From Pseudomonadales bacterium (lineage in GTDB: Bacteria > Pseudomonadota > Gammaproteobacteria > Pseudomonadales > Pseudohongiellaceae): a stretch of DNA of 64,000 bases. The notes under the pieces were generated by a model. That model was given only the letters and a program-made list of their open reading frames with translations, had not been told where the DNA came from and did no database searches. The DNA lies in assembly GCA_024234325.1 (NCBI GenBank), contig JACKOJ010000001.1, positions 727,816 to 791,815 of the forward strand, given 5' to 3'. The position numbers and the translations under genes are program-made. Shown in pieces: positions 36,903 through 45,700 of this stretch; positions within the stretch are counted from its first letter, which is position 1; each line of letters opens with the position of its first letter.

Positions 36903-36913
36903 CGTCAGCTCCC

Positions 36914-37645
36914 TCAGTTCGCTTTCTTGATTTCAATGACGATGGCCGATGCAAACAGCCACGACGCAATGAACACGACGAAGAAGAGGATGTCGCGGAT
37001 ATCCAGCACCCCCTTGCTGATCGAGTCGAAATGCGTGAGGAAGCTCAGCGCGGCAATGGCATCCACCAGGAACTGGGGCGCCCACGCGAAGGCATTGAGC
37101 ACAATCTCCGTGCCGCAGGCGACGAACACAAAACAGATCGCCACGGTCAGGATGAAGGCAATGACGGAATTGCGTGTCATCGCAGACATGCAGGAGCCAA
37201 TGGCCAGGAATCCACCCGCCATCAGCCAGCTTCCCAGATAGGCCGCCACAATCACGCCGTTGTCCGGGTCACCGAGATAGTTCACGGTAATCCAGATCGG
37301 GAAGGTCAGCAGCAGCGCCACCCCGCACAGCACCCAGGCCGCGAGGAATTTGCCCAGCACCGCGTCGGAGAGTTTCACCGGCAGGGTCATCAGCAGCTCG
37401 ATGGTGCCGGTCTTGCGTTCATCCGCCCACAGGCTCATGGCGATGGCCGGAATCATGAACAGATAGAGCCAGGGATGAAAATTGAAGAAGGGCATCAGGT
37501 CGGCCTGGCCACGCTCGTAGAACGCGCCCATGTCGAAAGTAAAAATCCCGGACATCACCAGGAAGATCACGATGAACACATAGGCCAGTGGCGTGGCGAA
37601 ATAGCCGGCGAGCTCGCGCTGGAAGATAATCTGCATCTTGTTCAT
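36914..37645 (-). CDS. ABC-2-type permease, GldF-like
   Basis: The 243-residue inner-membrane permease has about six membrane segments and the opening 'IIFQRELAGYFATPLAYVF', 'PWLYLFMIPAIAMSLWADE' and 'ERKTGTIELLMTLPV', typical of ABC-2 permeases of the GldF/NosY type. ATG 37645 gives the family N-terminus and lies 4 bases after the ATPase gene ends. It partners the ATPase (37650-38615) and the GldG-like protein. Confidence 0.9.
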   Translation of the reverse strand: MNKMQIIFQRELAGYFATPLAYVFIVIFLVMSGIFTFDMGAFYERGQADLMPFFNFHPWLYLFMIPAIAMSLWADERKTGTIELLMTLPVKLSDAVLGKFLAAWVLCGVALLLTFPIWITVNYLGDPDNGVIVAAYLGSWLMAGGFLAIGSCMSAMTRNSVIAFILTVAICFVFVACGTEIVLNAFAWAPQFLVDAIAALSFLTHFDSISKGVLDIRDILFFVVFIASWLFASAIVIEIKKAN

Positions 37646-37649
37646 GGTC

Positions 37650-38615
37650 TCACCCCTGCTGCTCTGTGCTGATGGACCCGGCATTCGCCAGAGCCGAATC
37701 CTGGGTGACGTGGCGGAAGTAGTCCTCCAGCAACCCTTCTACCATGTGGAATTCCGCCACCGGCCAGTGGCCGTTCTGTGATTTCTCGGACACCTTGTTG
37801 AACAGGTGACGGCCTGCCACCGGCAGCAGAATGAAATGGCGCCCGCTGTCGCCGACCTGCTCGATCTCTCTCACATCGGGATCTCCGGCGAGGGCGGCAG
37901 GCAAATCAAAGTCTTCGGTAAGGCGGATGCTGACGGCGCCGTGATAGGCAGAGCGCGCTTCCAGCTCCTTCGGCGTGCCGTCGGCGAGAATGCGTCCGCG
38001 GGCAATGATGATGGCCCGGCTGCACACCGCGCTGACTTCCTCAAGGATATGGGTGGAGATGATGACGATCTTGTCCTTTGCCAGGTTGCGGATGAGCTGG
38101 CGGACGTGGTGCTTCTGGTTCGGGTCCAGACCGTCGGTGGGCTCGTCGAGAATCAGCACCTTGGGGTCGTGGATGATGGCCTGCGCCAGGCCGACGCGAC
38201 GCTTGAAGCCCTTGGAGAGGGTATCGATCGTCTTGTGGCACACAGAGCCAAGCTCGACATCGTCGATCACCTTCTGGATGCGCCGCTGCTTTTCCTCGCC
38301 CGTGAATCCCCGCACCTCGGCAATGAAGTCGAGGAATTCCAGCGTGGTCATGTCCGGGTAACTGGGGGCGCCTTCCGGCAGATAGCCGATGAGGGACTTT
38401 ACAGCAATGGGATCGGTCGCAATATTGTGCCCGTCAACCGTCACCGAACCGTGGGTAGGAGCCAGAAAGCCAGTAATGACCTTCATGGTGGTGGACTTGC
38501 CAGCGCCGTTGGGCCCGAGAAATCCGAGCACTTCCCCCTCGGCCACCTTGAAACTCAAATCGTCTACTGCGGTAAAGCTGTCAAACTTTTTCGTTAACTG
38601 ACTAATTTCAATCAT
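37650..38615 (-). CDS. ABC transporter ATP-binding protein, GldA-like
   Basis: The 321-residue ATPase has Walker A 'GFLGPNGAGKSTTM', signature 'LSKGFKRRVGLAQAI', Walker B 'VLILDEPTDGLDP', the H-loop 'IISTHILEEV' and a C-terminal regulatory extension of about 90 residues. ATG 38615 starts 'MIEISQLTKKFDSF'. It is first in the ATPase-permease-auxiliary operon and is probably driven by the promoter at 38737-38765. Confidence 0.93.
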   Translation of the reverse strand: MIEISQLTKKFDSFTAVDDLSFKVAEGEVLGFLGPNGAGKSTTMKVITGFLAPTHGSVTVDGHNIATDPIAVKSLIGYLPEGAPSYPDMTTLEFLDFIAEVRGFTGEEKQRRIQKVIDDVELGSVCHKTIDTLSKGFKRRVGLAQAIIHDPKVLILDEPTDGLDPNQKHHVRQLIRNLAKDKIVIISTHILEEVSAVCSRAIIIARGRILADGTPKELEARSAYHGAVSIRLTEDFDLPAALAGDPDVREIEQVGDSGRHFILLPVAGRHLFNKVSEKSQNGHWPVAEFHMVEGLLEDYFRHVTQDSALANAGSISTEQQG

Positions 38616-38736
38616 GTTTACTACCCACATACCTTGGCACGATAATCCTGGCCCGATGCCAACCCACCCCTGCAAACCCCACAGGAACGGGGACATTGGC
38701 CACGGTCAGACGTGTCGCCAAAAAGTCGAGGGGGCC

Positions 38737-38765
38737 ACTATAGGACCGCGAATTCTTATTTTCAA
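38737..38765 (-). promoter_or_regulatory. Predicted sigma-70 promoter for the GldA/F/G-like operon
   Basis: On the minus strand TTGAAA (38765-38760), a 17-base spacer and TATAGT (38742-38737). It lies about 120 bases before the ATPase start, in the 251-base gap to lptM. Confidence 0.55.
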
Positions 38766-38824
38766 GAACTCATCCTCCGATGTAACAGCCTGTAACGCCA
38801 TGGCTTTTGCGGGAGGGCTGCGGG

Positions 38825-38830
38825 TATAAT
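38825..38830 (+). promoter_or_regulatory. -10 box upstream of lptM-lysA-dapF
   Basis: A perfect TATAAT 37 bases before the lptM ATG. A weak -35 (TGGCTT, 38801-38806) lies 18 bases upstream. Confidence 0.45.
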
Positions 38831-38866
38831 CCGGCCACTTCAAGAATCTGAACTGTTTGACCATCA

Positions 38867-38986
38867 ATGACTGTTTTCCTGCGCCTTGTCCTGATCGTTC
38901 TCCTGAGCTGCGGCCTCATCGGCTGCGGACAAAAGGGGCCCCTGCAGCGGCCGGATCAGACCGCTTTTGCGGCGTCCGTCCGCTAG
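38867..38986 (+). CDS. lptM: Small lipoprotein LptM (YifL-like)
   Basis: A 39-residue gene easily missed for its size. The product is a lipoprotein: a hydrophobic stretch ('FLRLVLIVLLSCGLIGC') with lipobox L-I-G-C, then 'GQKGPLQRP', the hallmark of LptM/YifL. LptM helps assemble the outer-membrane LPS translocon LptD/E in E. coli. The position directly before lysA and dapF is the usual one in gammaproteobacteria. It starts at ATG 38867 and ends 27 bases before lysA. Confidence 0.85.
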   Translation: MTVFLRLVLIVLLSCGLIGCGQKGPLQRPDQTAFAASVR

Positions 38987-39013
38987 GAAAACCCTTAGCC
39001 CCAGGTAACCCTC

Positions 39014-40267
39014 ATGGAACCGTTCGTCTATCGAGACCACACCCTGTTTGCGGAAGATATTTCCGTTGCCGAGATTGCCCGTGTCCACGGCACGCCCTGC
39101 TTCATCTACTCGCGGGGAGCGCTGGAGCACAATCTGGCCTCCTATGAAGAAGCCCTGGCGGGCGCGGATCACCTGACGTGCTTCGCGGTCAAGGCCAATT
39201 CCAACCTGGCCGTCCTCAACGTGCTGGCCCGCAAGGGGGCTGGCTTCGACATCGTGTCCGGCGGCGAACTGGAGCGCGTGGTCCGCGCAGGCGGCGACCC
39301 CGGCAAAGTGATCTTCTCCGGGCTGGGCAAGACCGAGGCGGAAATCGCCCGGGCGCTGGAACTGGGCATTCTGTGTTTCAACATCGAATCAGAACCAGAG
39401 CTGGAGCGCATCAACGCCGTAGCGGGTCGCCTCGGCACGAAGGCCCCCATCTCCCTGCGGGTGAACCCGGACGTGGATGCCGGCACCCACCCCTATATCT
39501 CAACGGGCCTGAAGGAGAACAAGTTCGGCATCGCCATCGACGCGGCCCTGGAGGTGTACAAGCGTGCTGCCGCGATGCCGCATATCGAAGTCGTCGGCGT
39601 GGACTGCCATATCGGCTCCCAGCTCACTACCATTGCGCCCTATCTGGATGCCATTGATCGCCTGCTCCTGCTGGTGGACGAACTGGCGCGCCATGGCATC
39701 GTGATTCACCACTTCGACATCGGTGGCGGCCTTGGCGTGAATTACCGCGACGAAACCCCGCCCCCCACCGGCGACTTCATCCGCGCGGTGCTGGACAGAA
39801 TTGCAGGGCGCGGCATGCGCCTGTTCCTTGAGCCTGGGCGCTCCATCTGCGCCAACGCCGGACTCTTCGTGACCAAAGTGGAGTTCCTTAAGCATACCTC
39901 GCACAAGAATTTTGCTATTGTGGACGGCGCCATGAACGATCTGCTGCGCCCGGCCCTGTACAGTGCCTGGCAGAAGATTATTCCGGTGCAGGAGCCAGCG
40001 CTCGATGCACAGGCCCTGGAGTACGACGTGGTCGGCCCGGTCTGCGAATCGGCCGATTTTCTGGGCAAGAACCGCGAGCTGAGCATCGCGCAGGGCGACC
40101 TGCTGGCCGTGCGCACTGCGGGGGCCTACGGCTTCGTGATGAGCTCCAACTACAACACGCGTAACCGCGCGGCGGAAATCATGGTGGACGGCGCCACCGT
40201 CAGTGTTGTGCGGCGCCGGGAAACACTGGAAGACCAGCTTGCTCTCGAACAGATCCTGGCGGACTGA
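39014..40267 (+). CDS. lysA: Diaminopimelate decarboxylase
   Basis: LysA decarboxylates meso-diaminopimelate to lysine with PLP. The 417 residues carry the PLP lysine in 'CFAVKANSNLAVL', 'GSGGEL'-like 'VSGGELERV', the glycine-rich 'DIGGGLGVNY', 'LEPGRSICANAG' and the C-terminal 'GPVCESADFLGKNR' with the catalytic Cys. It is co-transcribed with lptM and dapF, which makes its substrate. Confidence 0.97.
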   Translation: MEPFVYRDHTLFAEDISVAEIARVHGTPCFIYSRGALEHNLASYEEALAGADHLTCFAVKANSNLAVLNVLARKGAGFDIVSGGELERVVRAGGDPGKVIFSGLGKTEAEIARALELGILCFNIESEPELERINAVAGRLGTKAPISLRVNPDVDAGTHPYISTGLKENKFGIAIDAALEVYKRAAAMPHIEVVGVDCHIGSQLTTIAPYLDAIDRLLLLVDELARHGIVIHHFDIGGGLGVNYRDETPPPTGDFIRAVLDRIAGRGMRLFLEPGRSICANAGLFVTKVEFLKHTSHKNFAIVDGAMNDLLRPALYSAWQKIIPVQEPALDAQALEYDVVGPVCESADFLGKNRELSIAQGDLLAVRTAGAYGFVMSSNYNTRNRAAEIMVDGATVSVVRRRETLEDQLALEQILAD

Positions 40268-40299
40268 TCCGGAGCAGGGCTTTTTGTACAAGGACACGA

Positions 40300-41160
40300 T
40301 TGAACAACGATATGCGCTTACCCTTTACCAAAATGCACGGCCTGGGCAACGACTTCATGGTGCTGGATCTGATCTCGCACCCGGTCAGTCTCAGCGCTGA
40401 TCAGATCCGGCAACTGGCCGACCGTCAGTTTGGCGTGGGTTTCGATCAGATGCTGCTGATCGAGGCGCCCACGCAGCCGGATGTGGATTTCAATTACCGC
40501 ATCTACAACTGCGACGGCAGCGAGGTGGAGCACTGTGGCAATGGCGCACGCTGCTTCGCGCGCTTCGTGCTGGACAAGGGCCTGACCACGCGCAAGAAAA
40601 TCCGCGTACGCACCCAGCGCGGGGTCATTGTGCTGCACGTGGGCGACGATGATCTGGTCACCGTAGACATGGGCACCCCGGATTTCACCCCGGCATCACT
40701 GCCCCTGCGCGCAGATCAGGCCGCGGTCTATTCCCGCGAACTGCAGGTGGAAGGCAAGCCTGTGCGGGTGGATTTCTTCGCGGTATCGGTGGGCAATCCC
40801 CATGCCGTCATCGTGGTCGATGACGTGGACAGCGCCCCGGTGCACAGCGTCGGCCCGGCGCTTCAGGCACATGCCGATTTTCCTCAGGGTGTGAATGTCG
40901 GGTTCATGCAGGTCGTCAATCGCAGCACCATTCGCCTGCGCGTCTACGAGCGCGGGGCGGGCGAAACACGAGCCTGTGGCACTGGCGCCTGCGCCGCGGT
41001 TGTCTGCGGCCATGCCGCCGGGCTACTCGACACAGACGTGCTTGCGCATTTGCAGGGCGGTGATCTGAACATTCACTGGGAAGGCAAGGGCAGCCCGATC
41101 ATTATGCGCGGTCCTGCCACCTCGGTTTTTGAAGGCGTGATTGACGTGGACACTCCCTGA
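40300..41160 (+). CDS. dapF: Diaminopimelate epimerase
   Basis: DapF interconverts LL- and meso-diaminopimelate without a cofactor, using two cysteines. The 286-residue protein shows 'FTKMHGLGNDFMVLD', the first Cys in 'EVEHCGNGARCFAR' and the second in 'ETRACGTGACAAV'. The TTG at 40300 is preceded by AAGGAC at good spacing; an ATG at 40312 is the alternative start and would remove four residues. It follows lysA by 32 bases. Confidence 0.96.
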   Translation: MNNDMRLPFTKMHGLGNDFMVLDLISHPVSLSADQIRQLADRQFGVGFDQMLLIEAPTQPDVDFNYRIYNCDGSEVEHCGNGARCFARFVLDKGLTTRKKIRVRTQRGVIVLHVGDDDLVTVDMGTPDFTPASLPLRADQAAVYSRELQVEGKPVRVDFFAVSVGNPHAVIVVDDVDSAPVHSVGPALQAHADFPQGVNVGFMQVVNRSTIRLRVYERGAGETRACGTGACAAVVCGHAAGLLDTDVLAHLQGGDLNIHWEGKGSPIIMRGPATSVFEGVIDVDTP

Positions 41161-41197
41161 GAGCGTTCCCCCTCATTAACAGAACAGAAGAAGGCGT

Positions 41198-41902
41198 ATG
41201 AACAGCGAGCACTCTGCAAAACAAAAGCACAATGACAGCAGCACCGTGACAGCCGATCAGGTCGCGCAATATCTGAAAGAACATCCGGATTTCTTCATCA
41301 ATCGCGACAGCCTGCTGGAGCTCATTACCCTGCCCCACGAAAGCGGCAAGGCCATCTCCCTGCTGGAACGGCAAGTCAAGATTCTGCGCGAACGCAGCAT
41401 TGAGTCGCGTCACACGCTGAACGCGCTGATGGAAAACGCCAAGTACAACGACCAGTTGTTCAGCGTGACCCGCGCCCTGATTCTCGCCCTGCTCATGGAG
41501 GACGACGTTTCCCAGATTGCCAGCGCCACCGAAGCCAACCTGAACACACAGCCCGGCATCGACGCCAGCTCGGTCATCCTGTTTGAAACCGGGCATCTCA
41601 ACAATGTCGAGAACACGCGGCTGGAATCTACGGAATTTCTGCAGACGAGCTTCCCCACGCTGCTGCGTGATCGCAAGACCCAGTGCCAGCGCATCGACCG
41701 CGAGACGGCCGTCTTCCTGTTCCCGCACCGGGGTGCCGGCATCCGCTCGGCAGCCCTGTGCCCCATCGGTCGCGAACGCATGCTGGGCGTACTGGCCATT
41801 GGCAATAAATCCGAAGACTATTTCAACGGCGACCTGGACACGCTCTTTCTCGATTTTATCGGCGAAGTCCTGGAATCGATCCTGATTCGCAAGATCAACT
41901 GA
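41198..41902 (+). CDS. DUF484 family protein
   Basis: The 234-residue cytoplasmic protein has the DUF484 pattern: 'TADQVAQYLKEHPDFFINR' near the N-terminus, a coiled coil ('VKILRERSIESRHTLNALME') and a GAF-like C-terminal half ('GAGIRSAALCPIGRERMLGVLAIGN' in part, then 'DTLFLDFIGEVLESI'). Function is unknown. In many gammaproteobacteria it lies between dapF and xerC; here it is followed after one base by a PIG-L deacetylase. Confidence 0.9.
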   Translation: MNSEHSAKQKHNDSSTVTADQVAQYLKEHPDFFINRDSLLELITLPHESGKAISLLERQVKILRERSIESRHTLNALMENAKYNDQLFSVTRALILALLMEDDVSQIASATEANLNTQPGIDASSVILFETGHLNNVENTRLESTEFLQTSFPTLLRDRKTQCQRIDRETAVFLFPHRGAGIRSAALCPIGRERMLGVLAIGNKSEDYFNGDLDTLFLDFIGEVLESILIRKIN

Positions 41903-41903
41903 C

Positions 41904-42728
41904 ATGGAATCGCGACTGACCCCCTACGAGCCAAGCACGCTGATTGCCTGCAGCAGCGCACTGGTATTCGCACCCCACCCCGATGATGAGGTGCTGGGTT
42001 GCGGGGGCCTGCTGGCGGCGTATCAGGCGGCGGGCATTCCGGCCCATGTGGTGCTGGTCACCTCAGGCGACTACGGCGAGCACGGCAAGGCCGGCGTCGG
42101 GGTGCGGGAAGATGAAACTCGCGCCGCCACCGACCTGCTTGGCGTCACCTCGGTAGACTTCTGGCGGGAAAAGGATCGCGGTGTGCACTGCGACGAACGC
42201 ACCATCGCGAAGGCTCGCGAGGCCATCCTCGCCAGCGGTGCAGACCTGATTCTGACGCCCTCCATTCACGAGATTCACCCCGACCATCGCGCCACCGCCT
42301 GGCTGGTCCTTGAGGCCTGTCGTGCGCTGGTACTGGAAGGCAGAAATCTGCGCGTCGCCATGTTCGAGATCGGCGCCCCGCTGGCACGGGTAGACGTGCT
42401 GGTGGACATCACCGCGCACGAGGCTCGCAAGCGCGAAGCCGTGAAGCTGTATCATTCCCAGCTCGATATTTCACCCTTTGACGATTTCATTTTCGCGCTG
42501 AACCGTTTTCGCACCTACACCATGCCGGCCCATGTTGCCTACGCAGAAGCCTATTGCCTGCTGACACCCGAGCAACTGCGTGAACCCCGACAGCTCAGCG
42601 AATCCGAACTGATGCGCCAGGAGCGCCTGCAACTGACCGACATTCCCATGCCTGCGGCCTACCGCCCGGCACCGGCGCCCGGCCTGTGGCAGACCCTGCT
42701 GAAACCATTTCGAGGACAGAACCATTAG
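41904..42728 (+). CDS. PIG-L family (LmbE-like) deacetylase
   Basis: The 274-residue zinc hydrolase has the metal-binding motif 'FAPHPDDEVLGCGG' (about 23-36), 'VTSGDYGEHG', 'REDETRAATDLLGV' and the third metal ligand in 'HEIHPDHRATAW'. Family members remove N-acetyl groups from sugars such as GlcNAc linked to inositol or lipids. Position just before a giant glycosyltransferase suggests it modifies a cell-surface glycan or its precursor. Confidence 0.88.
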   Translation: MESRLTPYEPSTLIACSSALVFAPHPDDEVLGCGGLLAAYQAAGIPAHVVLVTSGDYGEHGKAGVGVREDETRAATDLLGVTSVDFWREKDRGVHCDERTIAKAREAILASGADLILTPSIHEIHPDHRATAWLVLEACRALVLEGRNLRVAMFEIGAPLARVDVLVDITAHEARKREAVKLYHSQLDISPFDDFIFALNRFRTYTMPAHVAYAEAYCLLTPEQLREPRQLSESELMRQERLQLTDIPMPAAYRPAPAPGLWQTLLKPFRGQNH

Positions 42729-42765
42729 CACCGCCAAGCCCACTCAAGACGCCCCCAACGAGCAC

Positions 42766-45700
42766 ATGCCACTGGTTTCCGTGCTGTGCCGCAGCACCAA
42801 CCGGCCAGAGCTGGTGGAGGCCCTGCAGTCCGTGGACAGGCAGACCTGGCCGAACATCGAGATCGTGCTGGTGGATGCCCTGGGCAAGGGACTGGAGCGC
42901 CACAAGACACTGGCCGTGCAGACTCCCGTGCGGGAAGTGTGCGGCGCGGCCCCCTGGAACCGCCCGGCAGCCGCCAACATCGCGCTGAAGGAGGCCCGGG
43001 GCGAGCTGCTGATATTTCTCGACGAAGACGACTGGATTGCGCCCGGGCACATAGAGATGCTGGTGCACAGCCTGCAGAACAATCCGGACATTGGCGTTGC
43101 CTACAGCAGCACCCAGAAAGTCACCCCGGCCGGGATCGCCACCGGCGACCCCTTCCGCATTGCCTTCAATCCGGCCCGCTTGCGCCGGGACAATTTCATT
43201 CCGATTCATTCGGCACTGTTCCGTCGCGAGCTGCTGAACAACGGCTCCGGCTTCGACGAGAGTCTCGACATTTTTGAGGACTGGGATTTCTGGCTGCAAC
43301 TGGCGCAGCAGAAACCCTTTCTGCACGTGGACGAAATCACCGCCTTCTACCGGATGGGCGGCGAGTCCAACACCGCGACCGAAGACCCCGCCACCCGCTA
43401 CGCCCCCGGCAATCGCATCGCCCTTGCACGCGAAAAAGTCTTTGCCAAGTGGCTACCGCACTGGAGTGGCAGTGAGTTCAACCAGACCCTTGGCAGCCTC
43501 GACGAAACTCCACTGATCACCAAACTGCACGACGACATCCGCGAGATCGCCGTGCACACACAGGAGCTGGAACGCAGCCGTCATCTGCAGGAACTGGAGA
43601 TGCGGCAGCTTCACCACAAACTGAACAAGCTCAATCAGACCGTGCACCGGCGTAATGCGGAACTCAACGACGCCCGCAATCATATCCGCCACCTGAAACT
43701 GGATTATGAACTGCTGATCAACTCCTTCTCCTGGAAAATCACCAAGCCGGTTCGCTTTCTCAAGCGTCAATTGCTGGCTCTCGGCGCCGGGTCTGTGAAG
43801 CGGCGCCTGATGCAGAGCGCGCAGACCCTGCCCCCAGGGGCCGAACACATCCATACCTACCTGGACATTCCGGGCGCAGTGCAAAACGAATTTTCGGGAC
43901 AACTGACCCTGCAGGGTTGGGCCTGCAGTGAACACGGGCTGGAGCAGATCGAAGCCTTCGTGGACGATGCGCCGGTACTGCAGTTCGGAACGGGCATCAG
44001 CCGCCCCGACATTGCCGAGAAATTTCCGCAGATCGGTGACGCCTTCACGGCAGGTTTTTTCCAGGAAATTCCCCTGCCGAATACCGCTTCGGGGGAGCAC
44101 ACCCTGACCCTGCGCATGCGCGACAAGGCGGGGCACGAACGCACGCTGACCCAGCGCTTCCATCTGCTGAACAATCAGGACCTGTACAACGCCTGGTACT
44201 GGCGACAGATGCCGGAAACCGAACAACTTGACGACATACGCAAACAGTCGCAGATGGCGGACAAGCCCGTACATTTCCATCTGCTGCTGTTGCCGGGCGA
44301 ACGTCACGATGCACTGCTGCATACACTCGGCAGTCTGGCGGAGCAGGCCTGCGGCCACTGGACCCTGCACGTACTGGCGCCCGAATCGGATCGACTCAGG
44401 GATACCCTGCGCGATGCTGGCATTGCCTCAGCCGACAAGGTGCGTTTCGAGGCAGACCTTGAACACACCCTGCAGGCGCTCGCCACTCAGCCGGGCTGGA
44501 GCCTGTTCCTGCAGTCCGGCGACACCCTCGCACCGCACGCCCTCTGGGAAATGCACCTGGCGCTGCAGGCGCAGGACGCACAACTGCTGTACAGCGATCA
44601 CGACGCTGCCACGCTGGCAGGCCATCACAGTTCGCCCTGCTTCACGCCACAATGGTCTCCCGACCATCTGCTGGCCAGCGACTATATTGGCGGCGTATTC
44701 GCCGTGCACAATGCCGTGCTGCAACAGCTCCACGCCCTCTCCAGCGAGTCCGTCCAGAACCCCGCGTGGCGTTACGCCATTCTGCTGCAGCTTGCAGACA
44801 TCGCCGACCGCGTGATTCGTCTGCCCGGCATGCTGTGGAGTGCCGACGCCAGCAGCGACACCGCCGCCCTGAAGAGCGCGGAAGCGGCGCTGGTACAGAG
44901 TCATCTGCAGACACGGCAGGCCAGGGTCATTGTGCATGAACACGGCATTCGACAGATCCAGTGGCCATTGGCAACAAAACCCAAGGTCTCCATCATCATC
45001 CCCACCATGGGAAAACTGGAGCTGATTCGCCCGTGCATGGAATCGCTCGTGAAGATGACGGCCTACCAGCCCTACGAAGTCATCATCCTCGATAACAGCC
45101 GCGGCAAGAATCCGGAAGGCATTGCCTGGCTGCAGGAGCAGGGCTTCAAGGTTATCGAGTGCAACGAGGCCTTCAACTGGGCACGCCTGAACAACACGGG
45201 CGTGCGTCATGCCAGCGGCGATCTGCTGCTGTTCCTGAACGACGATATCGAAATCATTGATGAGCAGTGGCTCGACGCGCTTGCCAGCGAAGCCGTTCGT
45301 CCCGACGTCGGCGCAGTGGGTGCCCTGCTCTATTACCCCAACGGCGCACTGCAACATACCGGCGTGCTGATCGTGAACTACGGCGGCGGGGGCATACACC
45401 TGCTGCACAAGCGCATGCCGGGAGATTCGATCTACCGTCACCTTCATGAAACGACTCGGGAGGTCTCTGCCAACACCGGTGCCTGCCTGATGCTCAGCCG
45501 CGACAAATTCGAGCGCATCGGCGGCTTCGACGAGGAGCTGGCTGTGGTAGGCAACGACGTGGACCTGTGCCTGCGCCTGCTCGATCAGGGCTACCGCAAT
45601 CTGTGGACGCCCCATGCGAAGCTGATTCACCATGAAAGCATCAGTCGCAAGACCAGCGTGCCGAAGGAAGACGAAAAGGCCATGTGGAAACGCTGGCAGC

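Noticed and set aside
42724..42765. ATT start for the giant glycosyltransferase
   Set aside because: A GAGG is well placed for an in-frame ATT, but ATT starts are very rare; the ATG at 42766 gives a complete GT2 domain.
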